The position numbers were made by a program, and so were the translations under genes. Positions 43,078-53,051 of a stretch of DNA of 64,000 nt are shown piece by piece. A model generated the notes under the pieces. That model made no database searches. It saw only the letters and a list, made by a program, of their open reading frames with translations, and was not told the DNA's origin. The stretch comes from Nitrosomonas communis. GTDB taxonomy: Bacteria > Pseudomonadota > Gammaproteobacteria > Burkholderiales > Nitrosomonadaceae. The stretch's first letter is position 1; every line of letters starts with the position of its first letter. The DNA is taken from the NCBI RefSeq assembly GCF_024102715.1, contig NZ_JAGFJM010000105.1, forward strand, positions 1 to 64,000. The letters are read 5' to 3'.

Positions 43078-43881
43078 ATGAGAAATACAGGCGCGATTGG
43101 AATGATCGCAGTATCGCTATTGTTAGGCGTGGCAGCAATGGTCGTGGCAGGAAAATGGATTAACCAGCAAGTGAACATTGATGCCTCCAGAATCGTGGTG
43201 GCTGCGCAGGATATCAATGTCGGTACGCGGCTCACACCGGATCTGCTGAAAACCATCGACTGGCCGAGCGGCAGTGTTCCGGCTGGATCATTCCATGAGA
43301 TCGAGCCGCTTACCAGCCGCGTGATCAAGGTCAACCTGCATCGCGGTGAGCCGCTGCTGGAAGCCAAACTTGCGCCCGAAGGCACAGCAGGCGGATTGTC
43401 AGGTGCCATTCCCGAGGGCAAGCGCGCCATTACCGTACGGGTCAATGATGTGGTCGGCGTGGCCGGTTTCGCCCTCCCCGGCAATCTGGTGGATATTCTG
43501 GTCAATATCAAGGAAGACTATAAAAACCCTGTCTCCAAAATCGTGCTGGAACAAATACTGGTGCTGGCGGTAGCGCAGGATCTCGGCCGCGATGAAACCA
43601 AGCCCAAAGTAGTCAATGCCGTTACGCTCGAAGTCACGCCCGAGCAGGCAGAGCGGCTTGATCTGGCGCGCAGCGTCGGCACGCTCTCGCTGGTGTTGCG
43701 CAATCAAATCGATAAAACAAGCGGTTTAACTGCTGGCGTACGCACGCAGGATCTGCTCGGCGCCAAAGTCGCCACGGTCGAAGCGAAGCCTGAAGAGAAA
43801 AAAATTATTTACAAATCTGCTGGCGTAGCGAAGCCATCGGTCGAAATTATCCGGGGACTTGAGAAAACCAATGCGCATTAA
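43078..43881 (+). CDS. cpaB: Flp pilus assembly protein CpaB/RcpC
   Basis: The 267-residue protein has an N-terminal membrane anchor (about 5-25), an SAF domain (VVAAQDINVGTRLTPDLLK, about 40-58; the pattern shared with antifreeze-like and FlgA proteins) and the RcpC region (GKRAITVRVNDVVGVAGF, PGNLVDILV). It is a periplasmic partner of the Tad secretin. AAGAGGA precedes ATG 43078. A 257-base gap separates it from cpaA, without a recognisable gene. Confidence 0.92.
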   Translation: MRNTGAIGMIAVSLLLGVAAMVVAGKWINQQVNIDASRIVVAAQDINVGTRLTPDLLKTIDWPSGSVPAGSFHEIEPLTSRVIKVNLHRGEPLLEAKLAPEGTAGGLSGAIPEGKRAITVRVNDVVGVAGFALPGNLVDILVNIKEDYKNPVSKIVLEQILVLAVAQDLGRDETKPKVVNAVTLEVTPEQAERLDLARSVGTLSLVLRNQIDKTSGLTAGVRTQDLLGAKVATVEAKPEEKKIIYKSAGVAKPSVEIIRGLEKTNAH

Positions 43882-43896
43882 TAAAGGGGATATTCA

Positions 43897-45504
43897 ATGA
43901 AATCGCAACAACCATCTGATTTGACCACGATCCTGCTCGGCATGATCGCAGTGTGGACAATCAGTATTTCAGCAGCGCTGGCAAATAATGTCGCCTCCAT
44001 TCCCGCCAGTCTCACGGCGGCGGAGATGCCGGAGATGGCGTCCAGCATGGATGTGACGCTGGGTAAATCCACTTTGCTGAGGCTGCCCTCGCCGATTGCG
44101 CGCATATCGGTCGGCAATCCGGGCGTGGCTGATGTCACCATGATCAACCCGAGCGAAGTGTATATCCTCGGCAAGATGATCGGCACCACCAACATCATCC
44201 TGTGGCCGCGCAGCGGGCACACCAGAGTGGTCGATGTGACCGTGCTGATGGATGCCGCAGCATTGCAAAGCAAATTGCTGGAAATCATGCCGGAAGAGAA
44301 AGACATCAAAGTCAAGGCTGCGGGCGATTCACTGGTGCTTTCCGGCACGGTCTCGGACACCATCAAGGTCGATCGCGCAGTTGCGCTGGCGGATACCTAT
44401 ATCCGCACTTCCGTGCTGGGCATGATGATGAGCATGCAAAACAGCCAGGGAAATGGCGGGCAAAATGGTCAGGGTGGTTCAGGTAGTCAGGGCGGGCAAG
44501 GAATGCAGATTCTGCGGCAAGGGCTGCAAAGTGATGAGGATTCGCCCGGTGCGGGCGCAGGCCTAGGCAGCGTCAAGATCGTCAACCTGCTGCGTGTGCG
44601 CGATAACCAGCAAGTCATGCTGGAAGTCAAGGTGGCCGAGGTCAACCGCACTATTGCGGAAAAACTCGGCTTTGATTTCGCCCGCGCCGCTCAAAAAGCC
44701 GGCAGCGCCTGGACGCAGGTGATGGCGGGCGTGATTGGCGGCGGCGCTGCCAATTTTTTGACGGCGAAAAACTTGAATGCAGATGTCAATCTGGGTTTAC
44801 CCAGAGTCTCAAACGCCACCTTCCAGGAAGGCACTGCTTTTCTCATGGATGCCGAGAAAAGCGACGAACTGATCAAAGTTCTGGCTGAACCCAACATCGT
44901 TGCGATCAGCGGACAAGAAGCAAGCTTCCTGGTAGGCGGTGAAATCATGATTCCCATCCCCAGCGCCAATCAGGTCAGGTTACTGCCGAAGGAATTCGGT
45001 ATCGGCGTGCGCTTTACCCCCACTGTGCTGGAAGAAGGCCGTATCCACCTGAAAGTCAGTCCGGAGGTGTCTCAACTGGTCAGCATCACCAATGTGGCCT
45101 CAACCGGCCTGGGTCAGGTGCTGGCGGTGCCAACCTTCACCACGCGGCGTGTCTCCACCACAGTGCAGCTCAGCGATGGCCAGTCACTCGCCATCGGCGG
45201 CTTGCTGCAGGATGACTTCAAGGAGCAGGTCAAGCGTTTTCCAATGTTGGGGGAAGTACCAGTACTGGGTGCATTGTTCCGCAGCAGTAACTTCGAGAAG
45301 AAGAAATCGGAACTCATGGTGATTGTCACACCGCGCTTGATCAAACCGCTCGAGCCAGATTATCCGTTACCAACCGATGCCTTCATCGCGCCTGACCGCG
45401 GTGAATTCCTGCTCCATGGCAGAATGGAAAGCGCATCCGAACCAGCCCAGTCTGGCAGAGGGAATTTGCCGCAGATGGAGTATGGCGGTTTTCAGATGAA
45501 ATAA
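43897..45504 (+). CDS. cpaC: Tad secretin CpaC/RcpA
   Basis: This 535-residue outer-membrane secretin is the channel for the Flp pilus. It has a signal peptide (about 10-32), the N-terminal pilus-formation domain (LGKSTLLRLPSPIARISVGN), a BON-like segment (DSLVLSGTVSD), a flexible Gly/Gln/Ser-rich stretch (near 187-205) and the C-terminal secretin domain (VLAEPNIVAISGQEASFLVG, PTVLEEGRIHLKVSPEVS, SLAIGGLL, MLGEVPVLGALFRS). It lies 15 bases after cpaB with AAAGGGGA upstream of the ATG. Confidence 0.95.
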   Translation: MKSQQPSDLTTILLGMIAVWTISISAALANNVASIPASLTAAEMPEMASSMDVTLGKSTLLRLPSPIARISVGNPGVADVTMINPSEVYILGKMIGTTNIILWPRSGHTRVVDVTVLMDAAALQSKLLEIMPEEKDIKVKAAGDSLVLSGTVSDTIKVDRAVALADTYIRTSVLGMMMSMQNSQGNGGQNGQGGSGSQGGQGMQILRQGLQSDEDSPGAGAGLGSVKIVNLLRVRDNQQVMLEVKVAEVNRTIAEKLGFDFARAAQKAGSAWTQVMAGVIGGGAANFLTAKNLNADVNLGLPRVSNATFQEGTAFLMDAEKSDELIKVLAEPNIVAISGQEASFLVGGEIMIPIPSANQVRLLPKEFGIGVRFTPTVLEEGRIHLKVSPEVSQLVSITNVASTGLGQVLAVPTFTTRRVSTTVQLSDGQSLAIGGLLQDDFKEQVKRFPMLGEVPVLGALFRSSNFEKKKSELMVIVTPRLIKPLEPDYPLPTDAFIAPDRGEFLLHGRMESASEPAQSGRGNLPQMEYGGFQMK

Positions 45505-45517
45505 GGAGAAGATTGAC

Positions 45518-45829
45518 ATGAACCCAATAATCACTGGCAATAAATCATGGCTGCTGCTCATCGTAGCCGCTCTGGCTGGCTGCGCACCGATCACGCCCCG
45601 CCTGGATGCGCGCTTTGGCGAAGCAGTCGGCGTTGCCAAAGCACAGCAGACCATCAACCCCGAGGCCTCGCTCAATACCGAACCGGTCAAAGGCATTAAC
45701 GGCCAGGCAGGGGATGCCATTTTTGACAATTACCGCAATTCGTTCATTAATCCACGGCCACCAATGAGAGGCGTGCTCAATCTCGGAACCGGCGGGGGCG
45801 GCAGCAGCCAGAGCGGCAATGGCAATTAA
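45518..45829 (+). CDS. Tad-locus lipoprotein, unknown
   Basis: The 103-residue protein has a signal peptide ending in the lipobox ALAGC (Cys about residue 22), followed by a Pro/Asn/Gly-rich body and a low-complexity Gly/Ser tail. AAGGAG precedes the ATG. Its place directly after the secretin suggests a secretin-associated lipoprotein (a pilotin- or RcpB/CpaD-like role), but the sequence does not match one that I know. Confidence 0.78.
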   Translation: MNPIITGNKSWLLLIVAALAGCAPITPRLDARFGEAVGVAKAQQTINPEASLNTEPVKGINGQAGDAIFDNYRNSFINPRPPMRGVLNLGTGGGGSSQSGNGN

Positions 45830-45844
45830 GTCTGGAGAATACGC

Positions 45845-47224
45845 ATGAATCATTTGCCAACCCGATCCTTCACTCGCCGTCATGCTCAAACGCCGCGCAA
45901 ACAAAGCGGCGCGGTCGCCGTGATCGTCGCGCTCTCACTGGTCGGGCTGATCGGTTTTGTCGGCTTGGCGCTCGATCTGGGCAAACTGTTTATCGCCAAG
46001 ACCGAGCTGCAAAACAGCGCAGACGCCTGCGCACTGGCCGCAGCGCGCGAGCTGACAGGCGCCAATACTAATCAGCTAAAACTGGCGGAAGCCGCTGGTA
46101 TTGCCACCGGCGAACGACACAATGTCTATTTTCAGAATGAGCAAATTAAAATCAGCAGTGTCACCTTCAGCGACACCCTGGCAGGAAACTATGGCACCGC
46201 TGACGCTTTTACTGGAACAAAAGCAACTGAACAACGTTACGCCCGCTGTGAAGCCAGCAAAAGCGGAATCGGCAACTGGTTCATCCAGGTGCTGAATTTA
46301 GTGCCAGGTGTAGCTATTGGTGATCAGACCGTTGCTGCGGCTGCGGTGGCCACCCTCTCACCAAGCCAACAAACTTTTTCTTCCTGCCCGTTACCTGTGG
46401 CAGTGTGTGAATCCAGTCTTGAAAAGAAAAAGCCTGGCGATTGGGTAGGATCGTTGCTTGACCCAGGAGAAGGGATGACGGGTGATTTTTTATGGGCACC
46501 GTTCCCTAATGATCAAGACAATGGCACAAAAGATATTAAGGACATCTTAACTGGTAAAGAGGAGTGTAGCACCCCAATTGACAACCAAAAGGTTCAAAAG
46601 GTAGGTGATCCAGGAAGAAAGCAAGGTGCTTTTGATGCTTGGAATACTCGTTTTGGTTTATACAAAAGTGAAGGTAATGGTAACGGTACATATAATGCAT
46701 CCAATGCTAAGCCCGATTTGACAGGGTTTGCTTATACCGCGAAATCTTGGCCGAGCTGTGAAAAAGCATTTGCTAGCGGGGATTTTAGTCTGCAGCGTGA
46801 AAAGAATGTGCCATTTCAGGATAAGAAAAACGAATCAGACTCCACTGGTCTTAAAATTCCTGTAGACCCATCGGATTCATTAACCCATAGCAAAGGTGCG
46901 GATCGCAGGCTTGCTATTGTACCGGTAGTTAACTGCGATGAATTTGAGAGCGGGAGCGGAAATGGGAAAGGGAAAGGGAGCGGAAGCGGTCATGAAGCCA
47001 CAATTACGAAATGGGCATGTGTATTAATGCTGCATCCTCTTGATTCTGGTGCAAAATCCACAGATCCTGCTTTTGCCTGCCCGACTGCAAAAGGGATAAA
47101 GGATAGCACGATGCTTCTTGAATTTATCGGCTTGGCAAACGACCCGCTCAGTCCCTGTGCATCGAATGGAGTAGTTGGCGGCCCTGGCAGTGCTGGTCCA
47201 TTAGTCCCGGTTTTAGTGAGGTAA
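45845..47224 (+). CDS. tadG: TadG-like Flp pilus assembly protein
   Basis: The 459-residue protein has the TadE/G-like N-terminal pseudopilin segment (QSGAVAVIVALSLVGLIGFV, about 20-40) and the block ALDLGKLFIAKTELQNSADACALAAARELTG (about 42-72) typical of TadG. The body contains several cysteine pairs and a low-complexity Gly/Ser/Lys tract (near 365-380). No clear von Willebrand metal site is seen, so it is a shorter TadG variant. Its stop overlaps the next start (TAATG). Confidence 0.88.
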   Translation: MNHLPTRSFTRRHAQTPRKQSGAVAVIVALSLVGLIGFVGLALDLGKLFIAKTELQNSADACALAAARELTGANTNQLKLAEAAGIATGERHNVYFQNEQIKISSVTFSDTLAGNYGTADAFTGTKATEQRYARCEASKSGIGNWFIQVLNLVPGVAIGDQTVAAAAVATLSPSQQTFSSCPLPVAVCESSLEKKKPGDWVGSLLDPGEGMTGDFLWAPFPNDQDNGTKDIKDILTGKEECSTPIDNQKVQKVGDPGRKQGAFDAWNTRFGLYKSEGNGNGTYNASNAKPDLTGFAYTAKSWPSCEKAFASGDFSLQREKNVPFQDKKNESDSTGLKIPVDPSDSLTHSKGADRRLAIVPVVNCDEFESGSGNGKGKGSGSGHEATITKWACVLMLHPLDSGAKSTDPAFACPTAKGIKDSTMLLEFIGLANDPLSPCASNGVVGGPGSAGPLVPVLVR

Positions 47225-47724
47225 TGATCATGTATCAACAATGCAAACTCAAACTACAAAAAACGATGCGCGGTGCAGTCGCGGTAGAGCTCGCGTTGCT
47301 ATCGATTCCGCTGCTGGTACTCGCGCTGGGGGCAGCAGAATTTGGCCAGGCGCTGTATCAGTACAATACGCTGGTCAAGACCACGCGCGATGCAGTACGG
47401 CACCTTTCGCAACTGAACCCAGCGGGAAAGGGTTATGCAGAAGCACAAAGCGAGGCCAAATGCCTCGCGGTATACGGCAATACTAAGTGCGAGGGAGATC
47501 CTTTGGTGTCAGGATTAACCACCGACCTGGTTTCTATCAAACATTACGCAAATGTAACTACTGATCCTGATTCAACATCTAGTCCAACAATCAGCCTGGT
47601 TGAGGTAGGCATTAGCGGCTACAGCTTTAATTTCCTGTTCGATCCAGGCGCTTTTCTCTTCCTGGGTGGCGGTGAAAAATCAATCACGTTTGGTGATATA
47701 CGCGCAACGATGAGGCAATCATGA
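47224..47724 (+). CDS. tadE: TadE-like pseudopilin 1
   Basis: The 166-residue protein has the TadE signature: MRGAVAVELALLSIPLLVLA (about 15-34) with the processing Gly and Glu +5, followed by GAAEFGQALYQYNTLVKTTRDAVRHLSQ. The prepilin peptidase probably matures it. ATG 47224 overlaps the tadG stop by one base; ATG 47230 is possible. Overlap with the next gene is four bases (ATGA). Confidence 0.88.
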   Translation: MIMYQQCKLKLQKTMRGAVAVELALLSIPLLVLALGAAEFGQALYQYNTLVKTTRDAVRHLSQLNPAGKGYAEAQSEAKCLAVYGNTKCEGDPLVSGLTTDLVSIKHYANVTTDPDSTSSPTISLVEVGISGYSFNFLFDPGAFLFLGGGEKSITFGDIRATMRQS

Positions 47725-48161
47725 GAGCTTCCCGGCAATCATATATGCAATGTGCCAATCAGCATGGGATAGCGGCTGTTGAATTCGCTTTGATCGCCTC
47801 GCTGTTGTTCACGCTGCTGTTTGGCGTCATGGAAATGAGCCGGTTGCTGTTTTACTGGAACACGGCGACGGAAGCAACCCGGCTGGGTGCACGCCTGGCA
47901 GTCGTGTGCGATAAAGACGATAGCGCGATCATGAGCAAAATGCAGTCTCTGCTCGGTGTACTGGGAGACAACAATATCAATATTGATTATTTACCCAGTG
48001 GCTGCAGCGTTGACACCTGCAGATCGGTCACCGTCAGCATCACCGGTTTAACGATATCCACCGTCATTCCGCTGGTGCCGCTCAATGTCACCATGCCGCC
48101 GTTCAGCACGACGCTGCCGCGCGAGAGCATGGACAGCGCTAATCCGGATTGCGCTGAATAA
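47721..48161 (+). CDS. TadE-like pseudopilin 2
   Basis: The 146-residue protein has HGIAAVEFALIASLLFTLLF (about 15-34), the TadE/TadF pseudopilin motif with Glu +5, and EMSRLLFYWNTATEATRLGARLA. Two C-terminal cysteines (SGCSVDTC) could pair. It overlaps the first tadE-like gene by four bases, so the two are translationally coupled. TadE/TadF-type pairs are normal in Tad loci; which of the two is TadF cannot be decided by eye. Confidence 0.88.
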   Translation: MRASRQSYMQCANQHGIAAVEFALIASLLFTLLFGVMEMSRLLFYWNTATEATRLGARLAVVCDKDDSAIMSKMQSLLGVLGDNNINIDYLPSGCSVDTCRSVTVSITGLTISTVIPLVPLNVTMPPFSTTLPRESMDSANPDCAE

Positions 48162-48189
48162 TGATGAATCAGCCAATTTCCAGAACATT

Positions 48190-48295
48190 GAGTGGTTGTT
48201 CAGACCGAAGTGTTACCGTTCGCGGTGAGCTGGTCGAACCGCCTGCTCGAATGAACATCGTCTTTCGACAGGCCCAGGCCGAACAGTTAACGATG
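48190..48295 (-). repeat. dispersed repeat, GCCTGGGCCTGTCGAA type (copy 4, inverted)
   Basis: On the minus strand it reads CTGTTCGGCCTGGGCCTG, TCGAAAGACG, then CCAGCTCACCGCGAACGG. It interrupts the Tad locus between the second tadE-like gene and cpaE and may form a hairpin in the operon message. Confidence 0.65.
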
Positions 48296-48385
48296 CAAAC
48301 AATCCGTATAGCAAAGCAGCAAAAAAATATCTGGTGATTTAGCAATGGAAAGAAAATCTGTACCCGTAAGCAGAGGAGCTAACAA

Positions 48386-49546
48386 GTGAAAGTCGCAATC
48401 ATTGCCCAAGATCAGCAATGTCTGAATGATATTCAGAAACATCTTGCTCACACCAATGTCTCGCCCCAACTGGTCGCGATCACGGGCGGTGTTCAGCAAA
48501 TTCAGGCGGTCATGGAGCAAAGGCATCCGGATTTGCTGCTGCTGGAAGGTATCCAGCTCAATTCAGGTGAGCAGCAGGTTCTCAGCCGCATCACGTCGCG
48601 CTTTCCTGATTTGGGTGTCATTATTCTGTGCCCGCCGCAACCGCAGGAATTTCTGCTCGAGGCGATGCGCGTAGGCGTGCGCGAAGTGATTCCCACGCCG
48701 GTCAGTCAGCCTGTGCTGATCGACGCGGTCGAGCGTTTCCAGCAAAGGATGGCGCTGGCCAAAGCGCCCCTGCGTGAAGGCGAAGTGCTGGCTTTCGTGC
48801 CATGCAAGGGAGGAAGCGGCGCAACCTTTCTGGCCAGCAACATCGCCTATGCCCTGGCCTCGCTGGAGAATAAACGGGTCATTCTGTTCGATTTCAATCT
48901 CCAGTTTGGCGATGCCGCTTTGTTCGTGCATGATGGCGCACCGACGACTTCCATCGCTGATGTGACCCGGCAGATTCAGCGGCTGGACGGCTCGTTTCTC
49001 TCGTCCAGTTCGATTCAGGTGCTGTACAATTTCGATGTGCTGCCTGCTCCGAACGAGCCAGACAAGGCAGCGGAAATCAAGCCGGAGCATATCAAGCCGT
49101 TGCTGCAGGTCGCGAGAAAGCACTACGATTTCGTCATTCTGGATATCGGACGCTTGTTCGATGCCATTTCAATCCAATGCCTGGATCAGGCTGATCTGAT
49201 CTTCCCCATCGTCCAGCAGACATTGCCATTTATCCGTGATGCGAAGCGTGTCATCGATACCTTCAACTCATTAGGCTATCCTGCTGACAAAATCCGCTTG
49301 ATCGTAAACCGCTTTGGCAAAAAGGATGAGATTACCCTGGCCGATGTCGCTAACACATTGCAACTGGAAGTATTCAAGGCAGTGCCGAATGACTATAGCG
49401 CTGTGGCTGAATCAGTCAATCAGGGCATACCCGTCACCAAACTGGCGCGGCGCAGCGCAGTGGCAAAATCACTCCAGGAAATTGCGCATGAACTGGCGCG
49501 CAGCAGTGCCGGCAACGGGTTGCTCAAGAAACTATTCTCTTTTTAG
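48386..49546 (+). CDS. cpaE: Tad localisation protein TadZ/CpaE
   Basis: The 386-residue protein has an N-terminal receiver-like domain (about 1-120; LLLEGIQLNSGEQQVLSRI) and a ParA/MinD-like ATPase domain with the atypical Walker A CKGGSGATFLASNIAYALA (about 137-155, quoted in part), where the usual Gly-Lys-Thr reads Gly-Ala-Thr. TadZ/CpaE positions the pilus machine at the pole. The start is GTG 48386 with GAGGAG nine bases upstream. Confidence 0.93.
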   Translation: MKVAIIAQDQQCLNDIQKHLAHTNVSPQLVAITGGVQQIQAVMEQRHPDLLLLEGIQLNSGEQQVLSRITSRFPDLGVIILCPPQPQEFLLEAMRVGVREVIPTPVSQPVLIDAVERFQQRMALAKAPLREGEVLAFVPCKGGSGATFLASNIAYALASLENKRVILFDFNLQFGDAALFVHDGAPTTSIADVTRQIQRLDGSFLSSSSIQVLYNFDVLPAPNEPDKAAEIKPEHIKPLLQVARKHYDFVILDIGRLFDAISIQCLDQADLIFPIVQQTLPFIRDAKRVIDTFNSLGYPADKIRLIVNRFGKKDEITLADVANTLQLEVFKAVPNDYSAVAESVNQGIPVTKLARRSAVAKSLQEIAHELARSSAGNGLLKKLFSF

Positions 49547-49603
49547 CGCAGCAACAGGCCATGCCATGCAAAATCACTGATCAATTTTTATGGAACATTC
49601 ACC

Positions 49604-50980
49604 ATGTCAATACGAGATCGTCTTCAAGGAGTCATCGCAACCAGTACTGCAGTATCCAATGCGGCAGTCGCTGCGGCAGTCAATAACCGCAGCGCCTTGC
49701 ATGAGCATACGGCTTATCATGACCTGAAATCCCGCATCCACGAGGGGTTGCTCAAGCGGATGGACCTGGCCGTGATGGAAAGCCTGCCGCAGGAGCGGCT
49801 GCTGTCGGAAATCAAGAGTCTGGTGGAACGGTTATTGGTCGAGGAACGCACGCCGATCAATGATACCGAGCGCCAGCGCATCATCCAGGATGTTCAGCAT
49901 GAAATCCTGGGGCTGGGTCCACTCGAACCGCTGCTGGCTGATCCCACTATTTCCGATATTCTGGTCAACACGCACCGGCAGGTTTATGTCGAGCGGCGTG
50001 GAAAACTGGAAATCACCGATACGCATTTTGCCAACGAAGCCCACCTGAGAAAAATCATCGACCGCATCGTTTCGCGGATCGGACGACGCGTGGATGAATC
50101 AAGCCCAATGGTGGATGCGCGGCTGCCGGATGGCTCCCGCGTCAACGCGATTATTCCGCCGCTGGCGCTTGATGGTTCATTGCTTTCGATCCGGCGTTTC
50201 GCCGTGGTTCCGCTCAAAGTGGATGATCTGATCCGCTACAAATCGATGACGCCCGAAGTAGCGGAAATCATCAGCGGACTGGTCAAGGCGAAGTGCAGCA
50301 TCCTGATTTCAGGCGGCACCGGCAGCGGCAAGACGACATTGCTCAATATCATGTCCAGTTTCATTCCTTCTTCGGAGCGGATTATCACCATCGAGGATGC
50401 CGCCGAGCTGCAGTTACAGCAACCGCATGTGGTCCGCCTGGAAACACGCCCGCCCAACGTGGAAGGCAAAGGGGAAGTATCCCAGCGCTCGCTGGTGCGG
50501 AACAGCCTGCGGATGCGCCCCGACCGGGTGATCATCGGCGAGGTGCGCGGCGCGGAAGCAATCGATATGCTGCAAGCCATGAATACTGGTCATGAAGGAT
50601 CGATGGCGACAGTGCATGCCAATACCCCGCGTGATGCACTGAGCCGCGTGGAAAACATGGTCGGCATGGCGAACCTCAATCTGCCGCCGAAGGCAGTCCG
50701 CCAGCAGATCAGCTCGGCAATTACTGCGGTGATCCAGGTGTCGCGCCTGCCGGATGGCAAACGCAAGATTCTAAGCATCCAGGAAATTACCGGTATGGAA
50801 GGCGATGTCATCACCATGCAGGAAATTTACACGTTCGAACAATCGGGTGTCACAGCAGATGGCACCGTGCAGGGGCATTTCCGCGCGACGGGCATTCGTC
50901 CCAAATTTGCCGAGCGTTTACGGGTATTCGGTGTTCCCTTGCGCGACGATTTGTTTGACCCTAGCAGGCGGTATGAATGA
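49604..50980 (+). CDS. cpaF: Tad secretion ATPase TadA/CpaF
   Basis: The 458-residue hexameric ATPase powers Flp pilus assembly. It has the family N-terminus ([20 protein letters not shown]), Walker [14 protein letters not shown] (about 236-248), an Asp box ([12 protein letters not shown]), Walker [20 protein letters not shown] (about 304-322) and a His box ([14 protein letters not shown]). The sequence is canonical. The ribosome-binding site is weak. It follows cpaE after about 57 bases. Confidence 0.96.
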   Translation: MSIRDRLQGVIATSTAVSNAAVAAAVNNRSALHEHTAYHDLKSRIHEGLLKRMDLAVMESLPQERLLSEIKSLVERLLVEERTPINDTERQRIIQDVQHEILGLGPLEPLLADPTISDILVNTHRQVYVERRGKLEITDTHFANEAHLRKIIDRIVSRIGRRVDESSPMVDARLPDGSRVNAIIPPLALDGSLLSIRRFAVVPLKVDDLIRYKSMTPEVAEIISGLVKAKCSILISGGTGSGKTTLLNIMSSFIPSSERIITIEDAAELQLQQPHVVRLETRPPNVEGKGEVSQRSLVRNSLRMRPDRVIIGEVRGAEAIDMLQAMNTGHEGSMATVHANTPRDALSRVENMVGMANLNLPPKAVRQQISSAITAVIQVSRLPDGKRKILSIQEITGMEGDVITMQEIYTFEQSGVTADGTVQGHFRATGIRPKFAERLRVFGVPLRDDLFDPSRRYE

Positions 50981-51037
50981 TTTCATTTACTGAAACTGAT
51001 CACTGGCTTTGAGGTTGAATTAGCATAAGGAAAGCTT

Positions 51038-52012
51038 ATGGATTATCTTTATTACCTGTTTATCGCGCTTGCATTTCTTGCAGTAGTGTTATTGCTGGAA
51101 GGGGGATACCTGACTTGGCGCTCCAGCCAGGGACCGGCGGCAAAGCGTCTCAAGAAACGCTTGCTGCAAGTTTCCGCAGGCTGGAGCGATGCTGCCAATG
51201 CCCCCCTGCTCAAGCAACGGTTAATGAGCGAGTCCCCTCCCCTGCAAAAACTGCTGCAGCAATTTCCGCGCATGCGCGGTCTCGACCAGTTATTGCTGCA
51301 GTCGGGCATGCAGTTGATGGTTGCGCAATTCCTGAGCTATAGCGCCATGACCGCAATCGGCGCCATGGCCTTTGCCGTATTGCTGAACTGGTCATTCCCT
51401 GTTCTGTTGCTATGTGCTGTTGGCGGCGGCCTGATTCCTTATTTTTTTGTGGTCAGGGCAAAAAACAAGCGCCTGAAAATCATCGAGCAACAATTGCCGG
51501 AAACCATTGATCTGATGTCGCGCGCCTTGAAAGCGGGGCATGCTTTCCCGGGCGCATTGCAAATGGCGTCAACTGAAGGCGTGGAACCTTCTGCCAGTGA
51601 ATTTCGCCTGGTATTCGATGAAGTCAATTTTGGTGTTCCCATGCAGCAGGCGCTGATGAATCTTGCGGCGCGCGTGCCGATTACCGATTTGCGCTACTTT
51701 GTCATTGCAGTGCTGATCCAGCGCGAAAGCGGCGGTAACCTGGCGGAATTGCTCGACAAAATCAGCAGCCTGATTCGCGCCAGACTGACCTTGTTAGGCA
51801 GAGTTCGCGTACTGTCAGCGGAGGGACGGCTATCCGCCTGGATTCTTTCCTGTCTGCCTTTCGCAATGGCATTATTGCTCAACACGATCAACCCAGGCTT
51901 CATGAGCATCTTGTGGACTGATCCAGTGGGGCCGGTCATCATTGCAATTGCTCTGGGCATGATGGTTACCGGCATTTTTGCCATGTCGCGCATTATCAAG
52001 ATTCGCGTCTAA
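51038..52012 (+). CDS. tadB: Tad inner-membrane protein TadB
   Basis: The 324-residue protein has an N-terminal span, two central spans (about 93-135), a T2SSF (GspF-type) cytoplasmic domain (ETIDLMSRALKAGHAFPGAL, about 160-180; RESGGNLAELLDKIS, about 231-245) and two C-terminal spans. It forms the platform on which the ATPase acts. AAGGAAA precedes ATG 51038. Confidence 0.93.
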   Translation: MDYLYYLFIALAFLAVVLLLEGGYLTWRSSQGPAAKRLKKRLLQVSAGWSDAANAPLLKQRLMSESPPLQKLLQQFPRMRGLDQLLLQSGMQLMVAQFLSYSAMTAIGAMAFAVLLNWSFPVLLLCAVGGGLIPYFFVVRAKNKRLKIIEQQLPETIDLMSRALKAGHAFPGALQMASTEGVEPSASEFRLVFDEVNFGVPMQQALMNLAARVPITDLRYFVIAVLIQRESGGNLAELLDKISSLIRARLTLLGRVRVLSAEGRLSAWILSCLPFAMALLLNTINPGFMSILWTDPVGPVIIAIALGMMVTGIFAMSRIIKIRV

Positions 52013-52090
52013 ATGATGTTATAGGTCAATAAAAAATGGCCATGTATTCACTCCCTTCTCATTTCTATCCGTTCTAGAGGCAATCAAACG

Positions 52091-53038
52091 ATGATTTCTG
52101 TACAAACTGCTTTTTTGATCATGATTTTTCTGGCGGTGGCAGGCGTTACGTACGCAATCATGCTCGTATTCGCGCCTCGCGCCACCAAAACGCGTCTGAA
52201 GAAGATCGTTGCCCAGGATAACGTGCTGAATAATGGCGATAAAACAGAGAATGAATGGAAAGAAGCAGTGGTCAAGATATCGCAGCCATTGGCGAAGCTT
52301 TCCCTGCCCGACAAGGATTGGGAAAAATCTGCATTACGGACTCGCTTTTTACATGCGGGCTACCGCTCCAGTTCGGCGCCAACGATCTTTTTTGCTGCCA
52401 AGACATTGCTGACGCTGGTGTTCCCGGCAATCTTCCTATTGTCAGCTGGTATTGGCCGGCTGGAGCTGAGCACCAATGCGGCCATTTTGGTACTGCTGCT
52501 GCTGGCAGCAATTGGTTACTACTTACCCAATGTGGTGCTGGCGCGCCAGATTGCCGTGCGCCAGCGCGAGCTGTTCGAGAGCTTTCCCGATGCGATCGAC
52601 CTGATGACTGTGTGCGTCGAAGCCGGTCTCGGCCTGGATGCGGCGCTGGCTAAGGTGGGAGAAGAAATCCAGCTTGGCAGCAAGATTCTGGCCGAAGAAA
52701 TTTATCTGGTGGGGTTGGAGTTACGCGCGGGCGCATCACGGGAAAAAGCATTGCGTAATCTCGCTTTGCGCACCGGTGTCGAGGAAGTGGAAGCGCTGGT
52801 CGCCATGCTGGTGCAGGCTGACCGCTTTGGCACCAGCACCGCCGCCTCGTTGCGCGTGTACTCGGATACCCTGCGCACCAAGCGCCGCCTGCGTGCGGAG
52901 GAAGCAGCAGCCAAAATCGCGCTGAAGCTGCTTTTCCCGCTTATTTTTTTCATTTTTCCTTCATTGATGGTCGTGGTATTAGGACCAGCCTTAATCAGTA
53001 TGTATCGCAGCCTGCTGCCTGCACTGGCAGGCCAATAA
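52091..53038 (+). CDS. tadC: Tad inner-membrane protein TadC
   Basis: The 315-residue T2SSF-type protein is a companion of TadB: spans at about 5-25, 105-150 and 285-308, with the central FPDAIDLMTVCVEAGLGLDAAL block (about 170-190) and QADRFGTSTAASLRVYSDTLR. It has the same fold as tadB but a separate lineage, as in all Tad loci. AGAGG precedes the ATG. Confidence 0.93.
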   Translation: MISVQTAFLIMIFLAVAGVTYAIMLVFAPRATKTRLKKIVAQDNVLNNGDKTENEWKEAVVKISQPLAKLSLPDKDWEKSALRTRFLHAGYRSSSAPTIFFAAKTLLTLVFPAIFLLSAGIGRLELSTNAAILVLLLLAAIGYYLPNVVLARQIAVRQRELFESFPDAIDLMTVCVEAGLGLDAALAKVGEEIQLGSKILAEEIYLVGLELRAGASREKALRNLALRTGVEEVEALVAMLVQADRFGTSTAASLRVYSDTLRTKRRLRAEEAAAKIALKLLFPLIFFIFPSLMVVVLGPALISMYRSLLPALAGQ

Positions 53039-53051
53039 CGGAGACTATGTC